From: Zeimonas sp044507525
GTDB taxonomy: Bacteria > Pseudomonadota > Gammaproteobacteria > Burkholderiales > Burkholderiaceae_E
Length of the DNA: 64,000 nucleotides
Direction: 5' to 3'
NCBI GenBank assembly: GCA_044507525.1
Contig: JBIQJM010000009.1
Span: forward strand, 1-64,000
The notes under the pieces were generated by a model that saw only the letters and a list, made by a program, of their open reading frames with translations, had not been told where the DNA came from and did not search any database. Positions 42,169 through 52,564 of the stretch are shown in pieces (the first letter of the stretch is position 1; each line of letters opens with the position of its first letter). Both the position numbers and the translations under genes were made by a program.

Positions 42169-43338
42169 ATGAGCGCCCGATTCCCGAGCGCAGTGCCCGA
42201 CTGCGTGCCCGAAACTGCGCTGCACGCGCCCGACGGCCGCCCGTGGGCGCTGCAGGTCGAAGATCTTTGCGTCTCCTTCGGCGCGGCCCGCACGCGGGTC
42301 GCGGCGCTCGACCGGCTGACCTTCCGCCTGCGGTCGGGCGAGATCGGCTGCCTGCTCGGCGCGTCCGGGTGCGGCAAGACTACCGCGCTGCGCGCGATCG
42401 CCGGGTTCGTCCGGCCCGACGACGGCTGCGTGCACATCGAAGCGCAATGCGTGGCGTCGCGGCAGCAGTGCACCGAGCCCGAGCGGCGCGGCGTCGGCGT
42501 CGTGTTCCAGGACTACGCACTGTTCCCGCATCTCGACGTCGCGTCGAACGTCGGCTTCGGACTGCGCCGCCGCTCGCCGGCCGAGCGCGCGCGACGCGTG
42601 CACGAGATGCTCGATCTCGTCGGGCTTCCCGGCGCCGGCGCGCGCTTCCCGCACGAACTGTCCGGCGGGCAGCAGCAGCGCGTCGCGCTCGCCCGCGCGC
42701 TCGCGCCGGCGCCGTCGATCCTGCTGCTCGACGAACCCTTCTCGAACCTCGATCCGGACCTGCGCGAACGGCTCGCGCTCGACCTGCGCGACATCCTCAA
42801 GCGGGCCGGCACGACCGCGCTGCTCGTCACGCACGACCAGTACGAAGCCTTCGCGATGGCCGACCGCGTCGGCGTGATGCAGCACGGGCACATCGAGCAA
42901 TGGGATACGCCCTACCGGCTCTACCACCAGCCGGCGACGCGCGAGGTGGCCGATTTCGTCGGGCTCGGTGCGTTCCTGCCGGGCATCGTCGAGCACGACG
43001 ACGGCCGCTCCCGCGTGCGCATCGAACTCGGAACGCTGCCGATCCGCGCGCGCACCGACCAGGCGATCGCCGGAGCCGCAGCCAACGAGCGCGGCGAGGT
43101 GCTCGTGCTGCTGCGTCCCGACGACGTCGTGCACGACGACGCGAGCACGCTGCGCGCGCAGGTGGTGCGCAAGGCCTTTCGCGGCGCGCAGTTCCTGTAC
43201 ACGCTGCGGCTGCCGAGCGGCGCGACGCTGCTCGCGCTGGTGCCCAGCCATCACGACCACGCGATCGGCGAGAGCATCGGGATTCGCTTCGATGCCGACC
43301 ACGTCGTCACCTTCGACGTGGAAGCCGCGTCGCACTAG
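42169..43338 (+). CDS. ABC transporter ATP-binding protein (FbpC-like, iron family)
   Basis: The 389-residue ATPase has Walker A GASGCGKTT near residue 66, Q-loop VVFQDYALFPH near 116, signature LSGGQQQRVALARAL near 165, Walker B ILLLDEPFSNLDP near 184, and H-loop VTHDQ. A TOBE-like C-terminal domain follows (LLRPDDVV near 320). It would energise the divergently encoded FbpB-like permease. The ATG at 42169 has no visible Shine-Dalgarno sequence, and a plausible promoter would start RNA only a few bases upstream, so near-leaderless translation is possible. Its stop lies four bases from livF, which is convergent. Confidence 0.86.
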   Translation: MSARFPSAVPDCVPETALHAPDGRPWALQVEDLCVSFGAARTRVAALDRLTFRLRSGEIGCLLGASGCGKTTALRAIAGFVRPDDGCVHIEAQCVASRQQCTEPERRGVGVVFQDYALFPHLDVASNVGFGLRRRSPAERARRVHEMLDLVGLPGAGARFPHELSGGQQQRVALARALAPAPSILLLDEPFSNLDPDLRERLALDLRDILKRAGTTALLVTHDQYEAFAMADRVGVMQHGHIEQWDTPYRLYHQPATREVADFVGLGAFLPGIVEHDDGRSRVRIELGTLPIRARTDQAIAGAAANERGEVLVLLRPDDVVHDDASTLRAQVVRKAFRGAQFLYTLRLPSGATLLALVPSHHDHAIGESIGIRFDADHVVTFDVEAASH

Positions 43339-43342
43339 CGGG

Positions 43343-44104
<762 letters not shown>

Positions 44105-44112
44105 CGGGGCGC

Positions 44113-44907
44113 TCAATGCACGGCCTCGTCGCCGAGATACGCTTCCTGCACCTCGGGGTTGCCGCGGATCTCCTCTGGCGCCCCGGTGGCGATGACGCGG
44201 CCGTTGACCATCACCGTGATCTCGTCGGAGACGCGGAACACCGCGTCCATGTCGTGCTCGACGAGCAGGATCGCGTGCTCGGCCTTCAGGCTTTCGAGCA
44301 GCGAAAGCATGCGGTCGGACTCCTCGGCGCCCATGCCGGCGAGCGGCTCGTCGAGCACGAGCACGCGCGGTGCGGTCGCCAGGCACATCGCGATCTCGAG
44401 CTGGCGCTTCTGCCCGTGCGACAGCGTTCCCGCCTCGCGGTCGGCCTGCGCCGACAGCCCCGCCTTCTCGAGCGCCTGCCGTGCGGCGGCGCCGCTGAAG
44501 TCGCAACGCGACGCGCCCGACCACCAGTCCCACGGCCGCTGGCGACGTGCCTGCGCGCTCAGGCGACAGTTCTCGAAGACCGTGAACGGCGCGTAGATCG
44601 TGTTGCGCTGGTAGCTGCGCCCGAGGCCCGCCTGCGCGCGCCGCGGCTGCGACCAGCGCGAGACGTCGCGCCCGAGCAGCTCGACGCTGCCTTCGCTGGC
44701 GGGAATCTCGCCGCACAGCACGTTGATCAGCGTCGACTTGCCGGCGCCGTTGGTGCCGATCACGGCATGCACGGTGCCGCGGCGCACGTCGAGCGAGACG
44801 CGGTCGACGGCCTTCAGCCCGCCGAAGCTGCGCGAGACGCCCTTCGCGCGCAGCAGCATTTCGCCGCCGTCGGCGCGCACGGCATGGAGGGGGGACGGAT
44901 CAGGCAT
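44113..44907 (-). CDS. livG: Branched-chain amino acid ABC transporter ATP-binding protein LivG
   Basis: The 264-residue ATPase has Walker A IGTNGAGKSTLINVL at about 51, the LivG-typical GLGRSYQRNTIYAPFTVFENC Q-loop region, signature LSHGQKRQLEIAMCLA (LSHGxxR form) and Walker B VLVLDEPLAGMGAEES. It partners with LivF on the LivHM permeases. The ATG lies within the 3' end of livM, overlapping by eight bases. Confidence 0.9.
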   Translation of the reverse strand: MPDPSPLHAVRADGGEMLLRAKGVSRSFGGLKAVDRVSLDVRRGTVHAVIGTNGAGKSTLINVLCGEIPASEGSVELLGRDVSRWSQPRRAQAGLGRSYQRNTIYAPFTVFENCRLSAQARRQRPWDWWSGASRCDFSGAAARQALEKAGLSAQADREAGTLSHGQKRQLEIAMCLATAPRVLVLDEPLAGMGAEESDRMLSLLESLKAEHAILLVEHDMDAVFRVSDEITVMVNGRVIATGAPEEIRGNPEVQEAYLGDEAVH

Positions 44908-45910
44908 GGCGCAACCTGCGACGAAGCGAGACGCGTCGCCCGAGCTGGCGCCCGATGCCGATCAGGCCTGCGGGCATCAGCGCGACGCAGGCGATGATCG
45001 CCAGCCCCAGCGTGAGCTGCCAGTGCCGGGCGAAGTCGCCGAAGATCGGGTACGACTGGAAGAACTCCTGCAGCAGGACGAAGGCGAAGGCGCCGAGCGC
45101 CGCGCCCCACAGGCTGCCGATGCCGCCGAGGATGATCATGATCAGCACGGCCCCCGATTCGTGCCACGACAGCAGCTCGGGGTTGACGAAGCCATCCTTC
45201 AGCGCGAACAGGAACCCTGCGAGCCCGGCGAGCATCGCGGCGACGACGAAGGCGGCGAGCTTGTACGGATAGGTGGGAAACCCCGCCGCGCGCATGCGCT
45301 GCTCGTTGACGCGGATGCCGGCGAGCGCCCGTCCGAAGCGGCTGCGCACGATCATTGCGAGCAGCCCGGCGGTGAACGCGAGCGAACCCAGCACGAAGTA
45401 GTAGAAGCTCTGGCCCGCGTCGAGATCGATCAGTTGCCGGCCGCCGATCGCGATCTCCGGCCGGAAGTACAGGTAGATGCCGTCGCTGCCGCGGCCGAGC
45501 GCGGTGTCGTGGAACACGTAGTAGGCCATCTGCGCGAAGGCGAGCGTGACCATGATGAAGTAGATGCCGCGCGTGCGCAGCGACAGCGCGCCGACGAAGA
45601 GCGCATAGGCCCCGGAGATCAGCAGCGCGGCGGGCAGCACCACCCAGATCGACGCCGGGCCGCTCTGCGGCGTCATCAGCGCGACGACGTAGGCCGCGAT
45701 ACCGAGGAAGGCCGCATGGCCGAAGGAAACGAGGCCGGTCTGTCCGACGAGCAGCTCGAGGCTCAGCGCGAAGATGGCGAGGATCATCATCTTCGTGACG
45801 AGGTCGACGCCGAACTTGCTGCCGGCCAGCGGAACGAGCGCGAGCGCCGCCAGCAGCACGAGCGCGACGACGATGGAAACGGAGGTCGACGAGCGCACGG
45901 TCTCAGGCAC
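44900..45910 (-). CDS. livM: Branched-chain amino acid ABC transporter permease LivM
   Basis: The 336-residue membrane protein has about nine to ten helices with the family motifs SLELLVGQTGLVSFGHAAFLGIAAYV (about 46-70) and GIRVNEQRMRAAGFPTYPYKLAAFVVAA (about 200-227), then SLWGAALGAF near 275. It forms the channel with LivH. It overlaps livH at its 5' end by eight bases and livG at its 3' end. Confidence 0.9.
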   Translation of the reverse strand: MPETVRSSTSVSIVVALVLLAALALVPLAGSKFGVDLVTKMMILAIFALSLELLVGQTGLVSFGHAAFLGIAAYVVALMTPQSGPASIWVVLPAALLISGAYALFVGALSLRTRGIYFIMVTLAFAQMAYYVFHDTALGRGSDGIYLYFRPEIAIGGRQLIDLDAGQSFYYFVLGSLAFTAGLLAMIVRSRFGRALAGIRVNEQRMRAAGFPTYPYKLAAFVVAAMLAGLAGFLFALKDGFVNPELLSWHESGAVLIMIILGGIGSLWGAALGAFAFVLLQEFFQSYPIFGDFARHWQLTLGLAIIACVALMPAGLIGIGRQLGRRVSLRRRLRHA

Positions 45911-46784
45911 TCCGGAACAGCCCTTCCGGGCGCCACAACAGGATCGCGGCCATCAGCACGTAGACGAGCAGGCCGGCCGCGGACGGAAAGAAGACGGTGC
46001 CGAAGGTCTCGACGAAGCCGACCAGCATCGCCGCGAGCAGCGCGCCGCGGATCGAGCCGATGCCGCCGATGACGACGACGACGAAGCAGATGATCAGCAC
46101 CTGGTTGCCCATGCCCGGGTACACCGACGAGACGGGCGCGGCGATCGCGCCGGCGAGCGCGGCCAGCGCCACGCCGGCGGCGAAGACCACGCGATACAGG
46201 AACTGGATGTCGATGCCCATCGCCTGCACCATCTCGCGGTTCGACGCGCCGGCGCGGATCGTCATGCCCAGCTTCGTGCGCGTGATCACCCAGAACAGGC
46301 CGAGCGCCACCAGCAGGCACACCGCCGAGACGAGCAGCCGGTACACCGGATAGGTCATCAGCTCGCCCAGCGGGATGGTGCCCGACAGCCAGGCGGGCAC
46401 GGGAACGCCGTGCACGTCGTCGCCGACGAGCAGGCTGCGCATCTCCTCGAAGACGAGGATCAGCGCGTAGGTCATCAGCACCTGCTGCAGGTGCTCGCGC
46501 TCGTAGAGGTAGCTGAAGAACACCCACTCGAGCACGTACCCGAGCGCGACGGCGAGCAGCACGACGACGGCCAGCGTGAGGAAGAAGCCGCCGCCGATCG
46601 CCTGCTCCACCACCGGCCCGAGCGCGAACGCCATGTACGCGCCGATCATGTAGAAGCTGCCGTGGGCGAGGTTGATGACGCCCATGATCCCGAAGATCAG
46701 CGTCAGCCCGCTGGCGACGAGGAAGAGCAGCAGCCCGTACTGGATCGCGTTCAGGCACTGGACGAGAAAGACGACCGGATCCAT
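45903..46784 (-). CDS. livH: Branched-chain amino acid ABC transporter permease LivH
   Basis: The 293-residue membrane protein has about eight helices with the LivH motifs QYGLLLFLVASGLTLIFGIMGVINLAHGSFYMIGAY (about 15-50) and MTYALILVFEEMRSLL. GASNREMVQAMGIDI near 177 is the EAA-like loop, and ARGI-type GGIGSIRGALLAAMLVGFVE follows. It lies downstream of a strong terminator after livK, so its expression may be reduced relative to the binding protein. Confidence 0.9.
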   Translation of the reverse strand: MDPVVFLVQCLNAIQYGLLLFLVASGLTLIFGIMGVINLAHGSFYMIGAYMAFALGPVVEQAIGGGFFLTLAVVVLLAVALGYVLEWVFFSYLYEREHLQQVLMTYALILVFEEMRSLLVGDDVHGVPVPAWLSGTIPLGELMTYPVYRLLVSAVCLLVALGLFWVITRTKLGMTIRAGASNREMVQAMGIDIQFLYRVVFAAGVALAALAGAIAAPVSSVYPGMGNQVLIICFVVVVIGGIGSIRGALLAAMLVGFVETFGTVFFPSAAGLLVYVLMAAILLWRPEGLFRSA

Positions 46785-46837
46785 CGTACGTCGTTGTGAA
46801 GCTGGGGAAAGGCGGAACGGGCGCAGCGACCCGGCGG

Positions 46838-46880
46838 AAAAAAAACGGGCCGCCGGACCGCTGGTCGCAAGTCCGACGGC
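46838..46880 (-). terminator. Rho-independent terminator between livK and livH
   Basis: On the minus strand a ten-pair stem GCCGTCGGAC / GTCCGGCGGC (one G-U pair) encloses a 12-base loop and is followed after three bases by eight T's. It lies 26 bases past the livK stop and upstream of livH, so it should let most transcripts stop after livK while some read into livHMGF. Confidence 0.85.
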
Positions 46881-46906
46881 CTGCCCGATCAGGCCGGGCT
46901 ACCTGA

Positions 46907-48073
46907 TTACATCTTGCAGCCGCGTCCCGGATCGGCCAGCGCCTTCACCGCCACGCTCTGCACCTGGTTCACGTTGCCCTTCACTTCGCGCAGGTAGATG
47001 TCCTGCACCGGATTGTGCGACGGCGACAGCGTGAACGTGCCGCGCGGGCTGTCGACCTTCGCCTTCGCGATCGCCGCCACCAGCGCCTTGCGGTTCGACT
47101 TGTCGCCCTTGTTCGCGGCCAGGCCGATGCCGAGCATCTGCGCGGCGTCGTAGCCCTGCATCGCGTAGACGTCCGGCTGCATCTTGTACGCCTTGGCATA
47201 GCCGAGACGGAAGGCCTTGTCCTTCTCGGTCTCGAGGCCGTCGGCGTAATGCAGCGTGGTCAACAGGCCCTGCGCGGCCGCGCCCTGCGCCTCGAGCGTG
47301 CCGTCGGTGAGGAAGCCGGCGCCGACGAGCGGAATCGAATCCTTCAGCCCGGCCGCGGCGTAGTCCTTGACGAACTTCACCGCACCCGCGCCGGCGAAGA
47401 ACGTGTAGACGACGTCGGGCTTGATCGACGCGATCTCGGTGAGCAGTGCCTGGAACTCCTCGCGCGGGAACGGCAGCGTGAGGTCCTTCTCGACCTTGCC
47501 GCCACCCTTCGTGAACGCTTCCTTGAAGCCGTTGACGCTCTCCTTGCCGGCCGCGTAGTCCCAGGTGATGGTGACGGCGCGCTTGTAGCCCTTCTCGGCG
47601 GCGACGACGCCCATCGCGTAGGCCGGCTGCCAGTTCGAGAACGAGCTGCGGAAGATGTTCGGCGCGCACATCGGTCCGGTGACCGCGTCGGCGCCGGCGT
47701 TCGGGACGATCAGCAGCGTGCCGGTGTCCTTCGCGACCTTCGCCATCGCCATCGCGACGCCCGAGTGGACCGTGCCGACGACGACGTCGACGTTGTCGCG
47801 GTTGATCAGCTTGTTGATGTTGTCGGTGGCTTTCGCGGGCGCGCTCTCGTCGTCGACGCGCACGTATTCGACGTTCAGGCCCCCGAGCTTGCCGCCCTGC
47901 TCGTCGACGTACTGCTTGAATCCGTTCTCGATGGCGTTGCCGAGCGCGGTGTAGGTGCCGGAGTACGGCAGCATGAAGCCGACCTTGATCGACTTGTCCT
48001 GGGCCGACGTGCCCAGCGCCAGCGAGGCGAGCGCAGCCGCGACGGCCAGCTTCATTGCCTGTGAACCCTTCAT
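46907..48073 (-). CDS. livK: Periplasmic branched-chain amino acid-binding protein (LivK-like)
   Basis: The 388-residue type I periplasmic binding protein has a Sec signal peptide (basic start, hydrophobic segment, cleavage after TSA near residue 24). Family motifs follow: KVGFMLPYSGTYTALG, VVVGTVHSGVAMAMA, and PNIFRSSFSNWQPAYAMG. It captures substrate for LivHMGF; whether leucine-type amino acids, amides or aromatic acids is not decidable. The start ATG is at 48073 with GGAGGAG six bases upstream; a GTG 126 bases earlier would add a non-signal tail. Its strong promoter is about 120 bases upstream. Confidence 0.9.
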   Translation of the reverse strand: MKGSQAMKLAVAAALASLALGTSAQDKSIKVGFMLPYSGTYTALGNAIENGFKQYVDEQGGKLGGLNVEYVRVDDESAPAKATDNINKLINRDNVDVVVGTVHSGVAMAMAKVAKDTGTLLIVPNAGADAVTGPMCAPNIFRSSFSNWQPAYAMGVVAAEKGYKRAVTITWDYAAGKESVNGFKEAFTKGGGKVEKDLTLPFPREEFQALLTEIASIKPDVVYTFFAGAGAVKFVKDYAAAGLKDSIPLVGAGFLTDGTLEAQGAAAQGLLTTLHYADGLETEKDKAFRLGYAKAYKMQPDVYAMQGYDAAQMLGIGLAANKGDKSNRKALVAAIAKAKVDSPRGTFTLSPSHNPVQDIYLREVKGNVNQVQSVAVKALADPGRGCKM

Positions 48074-48201
48074 CGAATCTCCTCCAGGGGGTTTTCGCAC
48101 ACCCGGCATTATCGAACCGGATCGGATGCCGCGCGACTGATGGGTTACCCGAGCACGACGCGGACGCACGACGCAGCCGCTCCAGGCTGCGAGGCGCACG
48201 C

Positions 48202-48242
48202 AAAGTACTTCCCGCTCGCGATGCTGTCAAGCACTATAGTGC
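48202..48242 (-). promoter_or_regulatory. livK promoter with 12-bp palindromic operator
   Basis: Read on the minus strand, a perfect -35 TTGACA (48225-48230) lies 17 bases from TACTTT (48202-48207). This gives RNA starting near 48195 and a leader of about 120 bases to livK. The perfect palindrome GCACTATAGTGC (48231-48242) abuts the -35 from upstream. Regulator identity is unknown. Confidence 0.7.
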
Positions 48243-48270
48243 AGCTACCGACCGGGCCGTGCCGCGATAG

Positions 48271-50721
48271 TCAGCGCTCGACGAGGAAGGCGCGACCCCG
48301 CGCGAAGCGATCGCGCAACTCGTCGACGCGCAGCGACATCGCGCGCCGATCGGCGCGACGCGCGAGCAGCACGACGGTGCGCCGCCGGTTGATCCACGCG
48401 ACCTTCGAATATCCGCTGTCGCCGCCGCGAGCGACGATCTCGACCCAGTCGCCGCGCGCGAGCCGATCGACCGCGTACGCGGCATCGAGCCGCAACCGGC
48501 GCGGCGGGTCCGGAAGGTCGTCGAGGTCCAGCGATTCGAGGATCTCGAGCAGTCGGCGGCCGGCGTCCGTGTCGGCGTCCCCCGTTGCCGCGGGAACGCT
48601 CGGCGGCGACGCGGGAGCTGCCTGCAACGCCGGGGCGCCCTGCGGCGCGGCAGCGGCCTGCGGCGCGCGTGCTGCAGCGGGCGACGCGGCACCGCTCTTC
48701 CCGCCGTCCTTTCGCGCGTCCTCGCGATTCGCGACGGGCACGATCGTCGTTCCCGCTTCGTCGCCGCTGCGCGTGCGCGTCGCGCCGCGCTCGCGGTCGC
48801 GCCGTTGCATGCGGCGCAGGTGGATCAGGAACAGCTCGTCGAAGAACGCCTTGAACTCCTCGTCCTTCGCGCCGATCTCGCGAACGCCCTGCGTCATCAG
48901 GCGGATCAGCGGCGGGATGCGCTGCGCCAGTTCGCGCCGACTGTGCTGCTCGCCGCTTTCGTCGAGGCTCCACAGCAGGTCGTCGACCACGCGCAGCGAC
49001 ACCTGGAACTCCGCGCTCTGCTCGCCGTCGCGCAGCGCCGCGGTGCGCAGGTGGCGAAGCCAGACGTTCATCACGAAGTCGCGCACCGACTCGGGCGCCG
49101 AGTGCCGCTGCAGCCGCTCGGCGAGCATCGCATGCAGCTGGCCGGTGACCTGCTCCTCGCGCTCGCGGGTCGGGCGCCGCGCATAGTCGCGCCGGTTGCG
49201 CCGGCCCGGCGCTTCCTCGAGCGAGCGACGCTCGCGAGCGACGTGCTCGATCAGCTGGCCGACGCTGCGGGCCGCTCGCGCGTATTCCTTCTGCACCTGC
49301 TGCGCCATCACGGTGGAGCGCGCCTGCAGTGCGCCGGTGACGATCTCGACCGCGCGCACGACGGTCTCGAGCCGGCGGTGCAGCTCGCTGCCGCGCGTGA
49401 TCTCGTCGGAGAACGCGGTCGAGATCGCGCCGAAGTGCTCGACGAGCCGACGCAGCGAACGCGGTTCGTCGCCCAGATAGCCGGAGTCGAGCAGCGCCAA
49501 CGCGAGCGCCGGCTGCTGCAACCGCCAGGCGAGCGGGCGCGCCGCCTCCGGCATGCGTCGATCGTCGATCACGTAGTCGAACATCGCGGCGACCAGCTCG
49601 ACGACCGCGACCTGCGCGGGCGCCGCGCCCGCCTCGCGCAGGCGCGCACGGACGTTGCCGAAGAACTCGGCACGCGCCTCGCGGCTGTACGGCATCGCGC
49701 CGATCGAGTGCGCGAAGGCGACGGCGTCGCGCTCGAGGTCGAGCACGGGCTGCAGCGTCGGCAGCGCACGCAGCCGATGGCCGGCCGGGTCGCCGGCGAG
49801 CGGCGATGTGCCGAGCGTCGCGGCGTCGCGCTCGGAGCGGGCGGCGAACTCGATCGCACGGGCGGGCTCGGCCGGCGCCCCGGGATCCGGCGAGGCCCGC
49901 TCGTGCTCGTCCGCGTCCGGCTCGCGAGCGTCTTCGTCCGGCGCCTGCGCGTGCCCCGCCGGCGCAGGCGCGTCGCGGTACGGCGCCTGCGCGCCTTCGT
50001 CCTGCGCATGCGCATCCGGGTCCCGCGCCTGCGTGTCTCCGTCCCGCCCCTGCTCGTCGCGCGCGTCCTCGAGCGGATCGTCCGGGATGCCCATCTGTGC
50101 GAGCAGGCGTTCCGACCGGTCGATCACGTCCGCGAGCGGCTCGGCGAAGCGCTTCCACGCGAAGTGTCGGAGCCGGTCGCGCGCGCGCGCGCCTTCGGCG
50201 ACGTCGGCGACGCTGGCGAGAATCGACGCCGCCATCGTTCGCGCGCCGAGCGGATTGTGCTCGTCGTCCTCCCACGAGAACGACGCGCCGAGCAGCCGGC
50301 GCAGGCGGGCGACGTAGCGCGGATACACGGCGCCGGCGAGCTCGCGCGCCTCGCGCGCGAGGTCTCCTGCGGCGATCTGCTGCTCGAGTTCGTCGTCGTC
50401 GACGAGCGCCAGCGCATCCGCGGCGTCGCTGCGCGCCGCGTCCAGGCAGCGCTGCGCACGGCGTTCGAGCGCACGTCCGACCTCGTCGACCCGCTGCACG
50501 GCTTCCCGGCGCAGACGCGTCGCAGCCGCGAAGATCGCCTGGCGATCGCGCCCGTCGAGCGCACGGTCGGCCGCCTCGTCGAGCGCTTCGGCCAGTGCCT
50601 GCAGTCCCGTCGCGGCCGCGGCGCGCAGCGCCTCGCCGACGCGATCGCGAACGTGCTCGAACAGCGGCAGGGACGGCGGCGATCCGGGAGATGACGGAAG
50701 CGTTGCGGGCATCGAGCTCAT
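48271..50721 (-). CDS. DUF1631 family protein with low-complexity insert
   Basis: The 816-residue, mostly helical protein matches the DUF1631 family of betaproteobacteria and gammaproteobacteria. It has an N-terminal helical region (about 20-215), an Asp/Ala/Gln/Pro/Glu-rich segment at about 218-285, a conserved central helical domain (about 310-640) including FAHSIGAMPYSREARAEFF and LLWSLDESGE, an Ala/Pro-rich linker near 690-735, and a small C-terminal beta domain (GDWVEIVARGGDSGYSKVAWINRRRTVVLL near 760-790) that resembles a PilZ-like/SH3-like fold. Function is unknown; no enzymatic motif is visible. Start may be ATG at 50721 or 50712. Its end lies 28 bases beyond the livK operator region. 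Confidence 0.82.
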   Translation of the reverse strand: MSSMPATLPSSPGSPPSLPLFEHVRDRVGEALRAAAATGLQALAEALDEAADRALDGRDRQAIFAAATRLRREAVQRVDEVGRALERRAQRCLDAARSDAADALALVDDDELEQQIAAGDLAREARELAGAVYPRYVARLRRLLGASFSWEDDEHNPLGARTMAASILASVADVAEGARARDRLRHFAWKRFAEPLADVIDRSERLLAQMGIPDDPLEDARDEQGRDGDTQARDPDAHAQDEGAQAPYRDAPAPAGHAQAPDEDAREPDADEHERASPDPGAPAEPARAIEFAARSERDAATLGTSPLAGDPAGHRLRALPTLQPVLDLERDAVAFAHSIGAMPYSREARAEFFGNVRARLREAGAAPAQVAVVELVAAMFDYVIDDRRMPEAARPLAWRLQQPALALALLDSGYLGDEPRSLRRLVEHFGAISTAFSDEITRGSELHRRLETVVRAVEIVTGALQARSTVMAQQVQKEYARAARSVGQLIEHVARERRSLEEAPGRRNRRDYARRPTREREEQVTGQLHAMLAERLQRHSAPESVRDFVMNVWLRHLRTAALRDGEQSAEFQVSLRVVDDLLWSLDESGEQHSRRELAQRIPPLIRLMTQGVREIGAKDEEFKAFFDELFLIHLRRMQRRDRERGATRTRSGDEAGTTIVPVANREDARKDGGKSGAASPAAARAPQAAAAPQGAPALQAAPASPPSVPAATGDADTDAGRRLLEILESLDLDDLPDPPRRLRLDAAYAVDRLARGDWVEIVARGGDSGYSKVAWINRRRTVVLLARRADRRAMSLRVDELRDRFARGRAFLVER

Positions 50722-51054
50722 CGGGCGCTACCCGCAACCGGGAACGTGAGGAGACCGGGCAGGTCGTGCGAACAGGCGCGATGCTATCGGATCGGATCGC
50801 GCCCGGACGTGAACAAATCGATCGATGCGCTGCACCGGGCCCGGTCGCGCACGCCGTCGCCGTGCCGTGCGGAAGAATGCCTCATTCCTCGTGTGACGGA
50901 ATGCACACCGGGCGATCGCCGCGGGCGACGAGGGCAGGCTGCGAAAGCGCGTCGTCGAGGACGCCGGAGCGCCGCTTCGCGATCGCAGCGCGACGGTGCG
51001 GCGAGGGGAACGGTGCGGACCGGAGCTTCGTGGCGTCGCGGGTGCGGCGAGGCC
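50722..51054. other. Non-coding stretch between DUF1631 and tRNA-Ser
   Basis: A 333-base gap. No credible small gene, terminator with U-run, or consensus promoter was found. It should carry the DUF1631 promoter, but only weak AT-richer patches occur around 50770-50830. Confidence 0.5.
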
Positions 51055-51145
51055 TGGCGGAAAGGGTGGGATTCGAACCCACGGTACGGATTGACCGTAC
51101 ACCGGATTTCGAGTCCGGCGCATTCGACCACTCTGCCACCTTTCC
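51055..51145 (-). tRNA. tRNA-Ser (anticodon CGA)
   Basis: The minus strand folds into a 91-base class II tRNA. It has acceptor GGAAAGG/CCTTTCC, an anticodon stem GCCGGA/TCCGGT around loop CTCGAAA (anticodon CGA), a long variable arm TACGGTCAATCCGTA, T-arm GTGGG-TTCGAAT-CCCAC, discriminator G, and encoded CCA. The long variable arm is the serine identity element. It is next to serS on the same strand. Confidence 0.97.
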
Positions 51146-51178
51146 GGGCTCGCACGCGTTGCACGTGCGAAGCCCGCG

Positions 51179-51184
51179 AGTATA
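51179..51184 (-). promoter_or_regulatory. Putative extended -10 for tRNA-Ser
   Basis: TGC-TATACT on the minus strand, an extended -10 element, 33 bases before the mature tRNA end. A -35 match is lacking, as expected for extended -10 promoters. Confidence 0.45.
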
Positions 51185-51228
51185 GCAAAGAGCCCCTTCT
51201 CCAGGGCCTGCGAGACGCCTGCGGGGCC

Positions 51229-52527
<1,299 letters not shown>

Positions 52528-52564
52528 GGCTATGGCGCAGGTTGGCGATCGTCGATCGAGTGTA

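Noticed and set aside
48074..48199. Longer LivK start at GTG 48199
   Set aside because: It would place 42 residues before the signal peptide and start next to the predicted transcription start.
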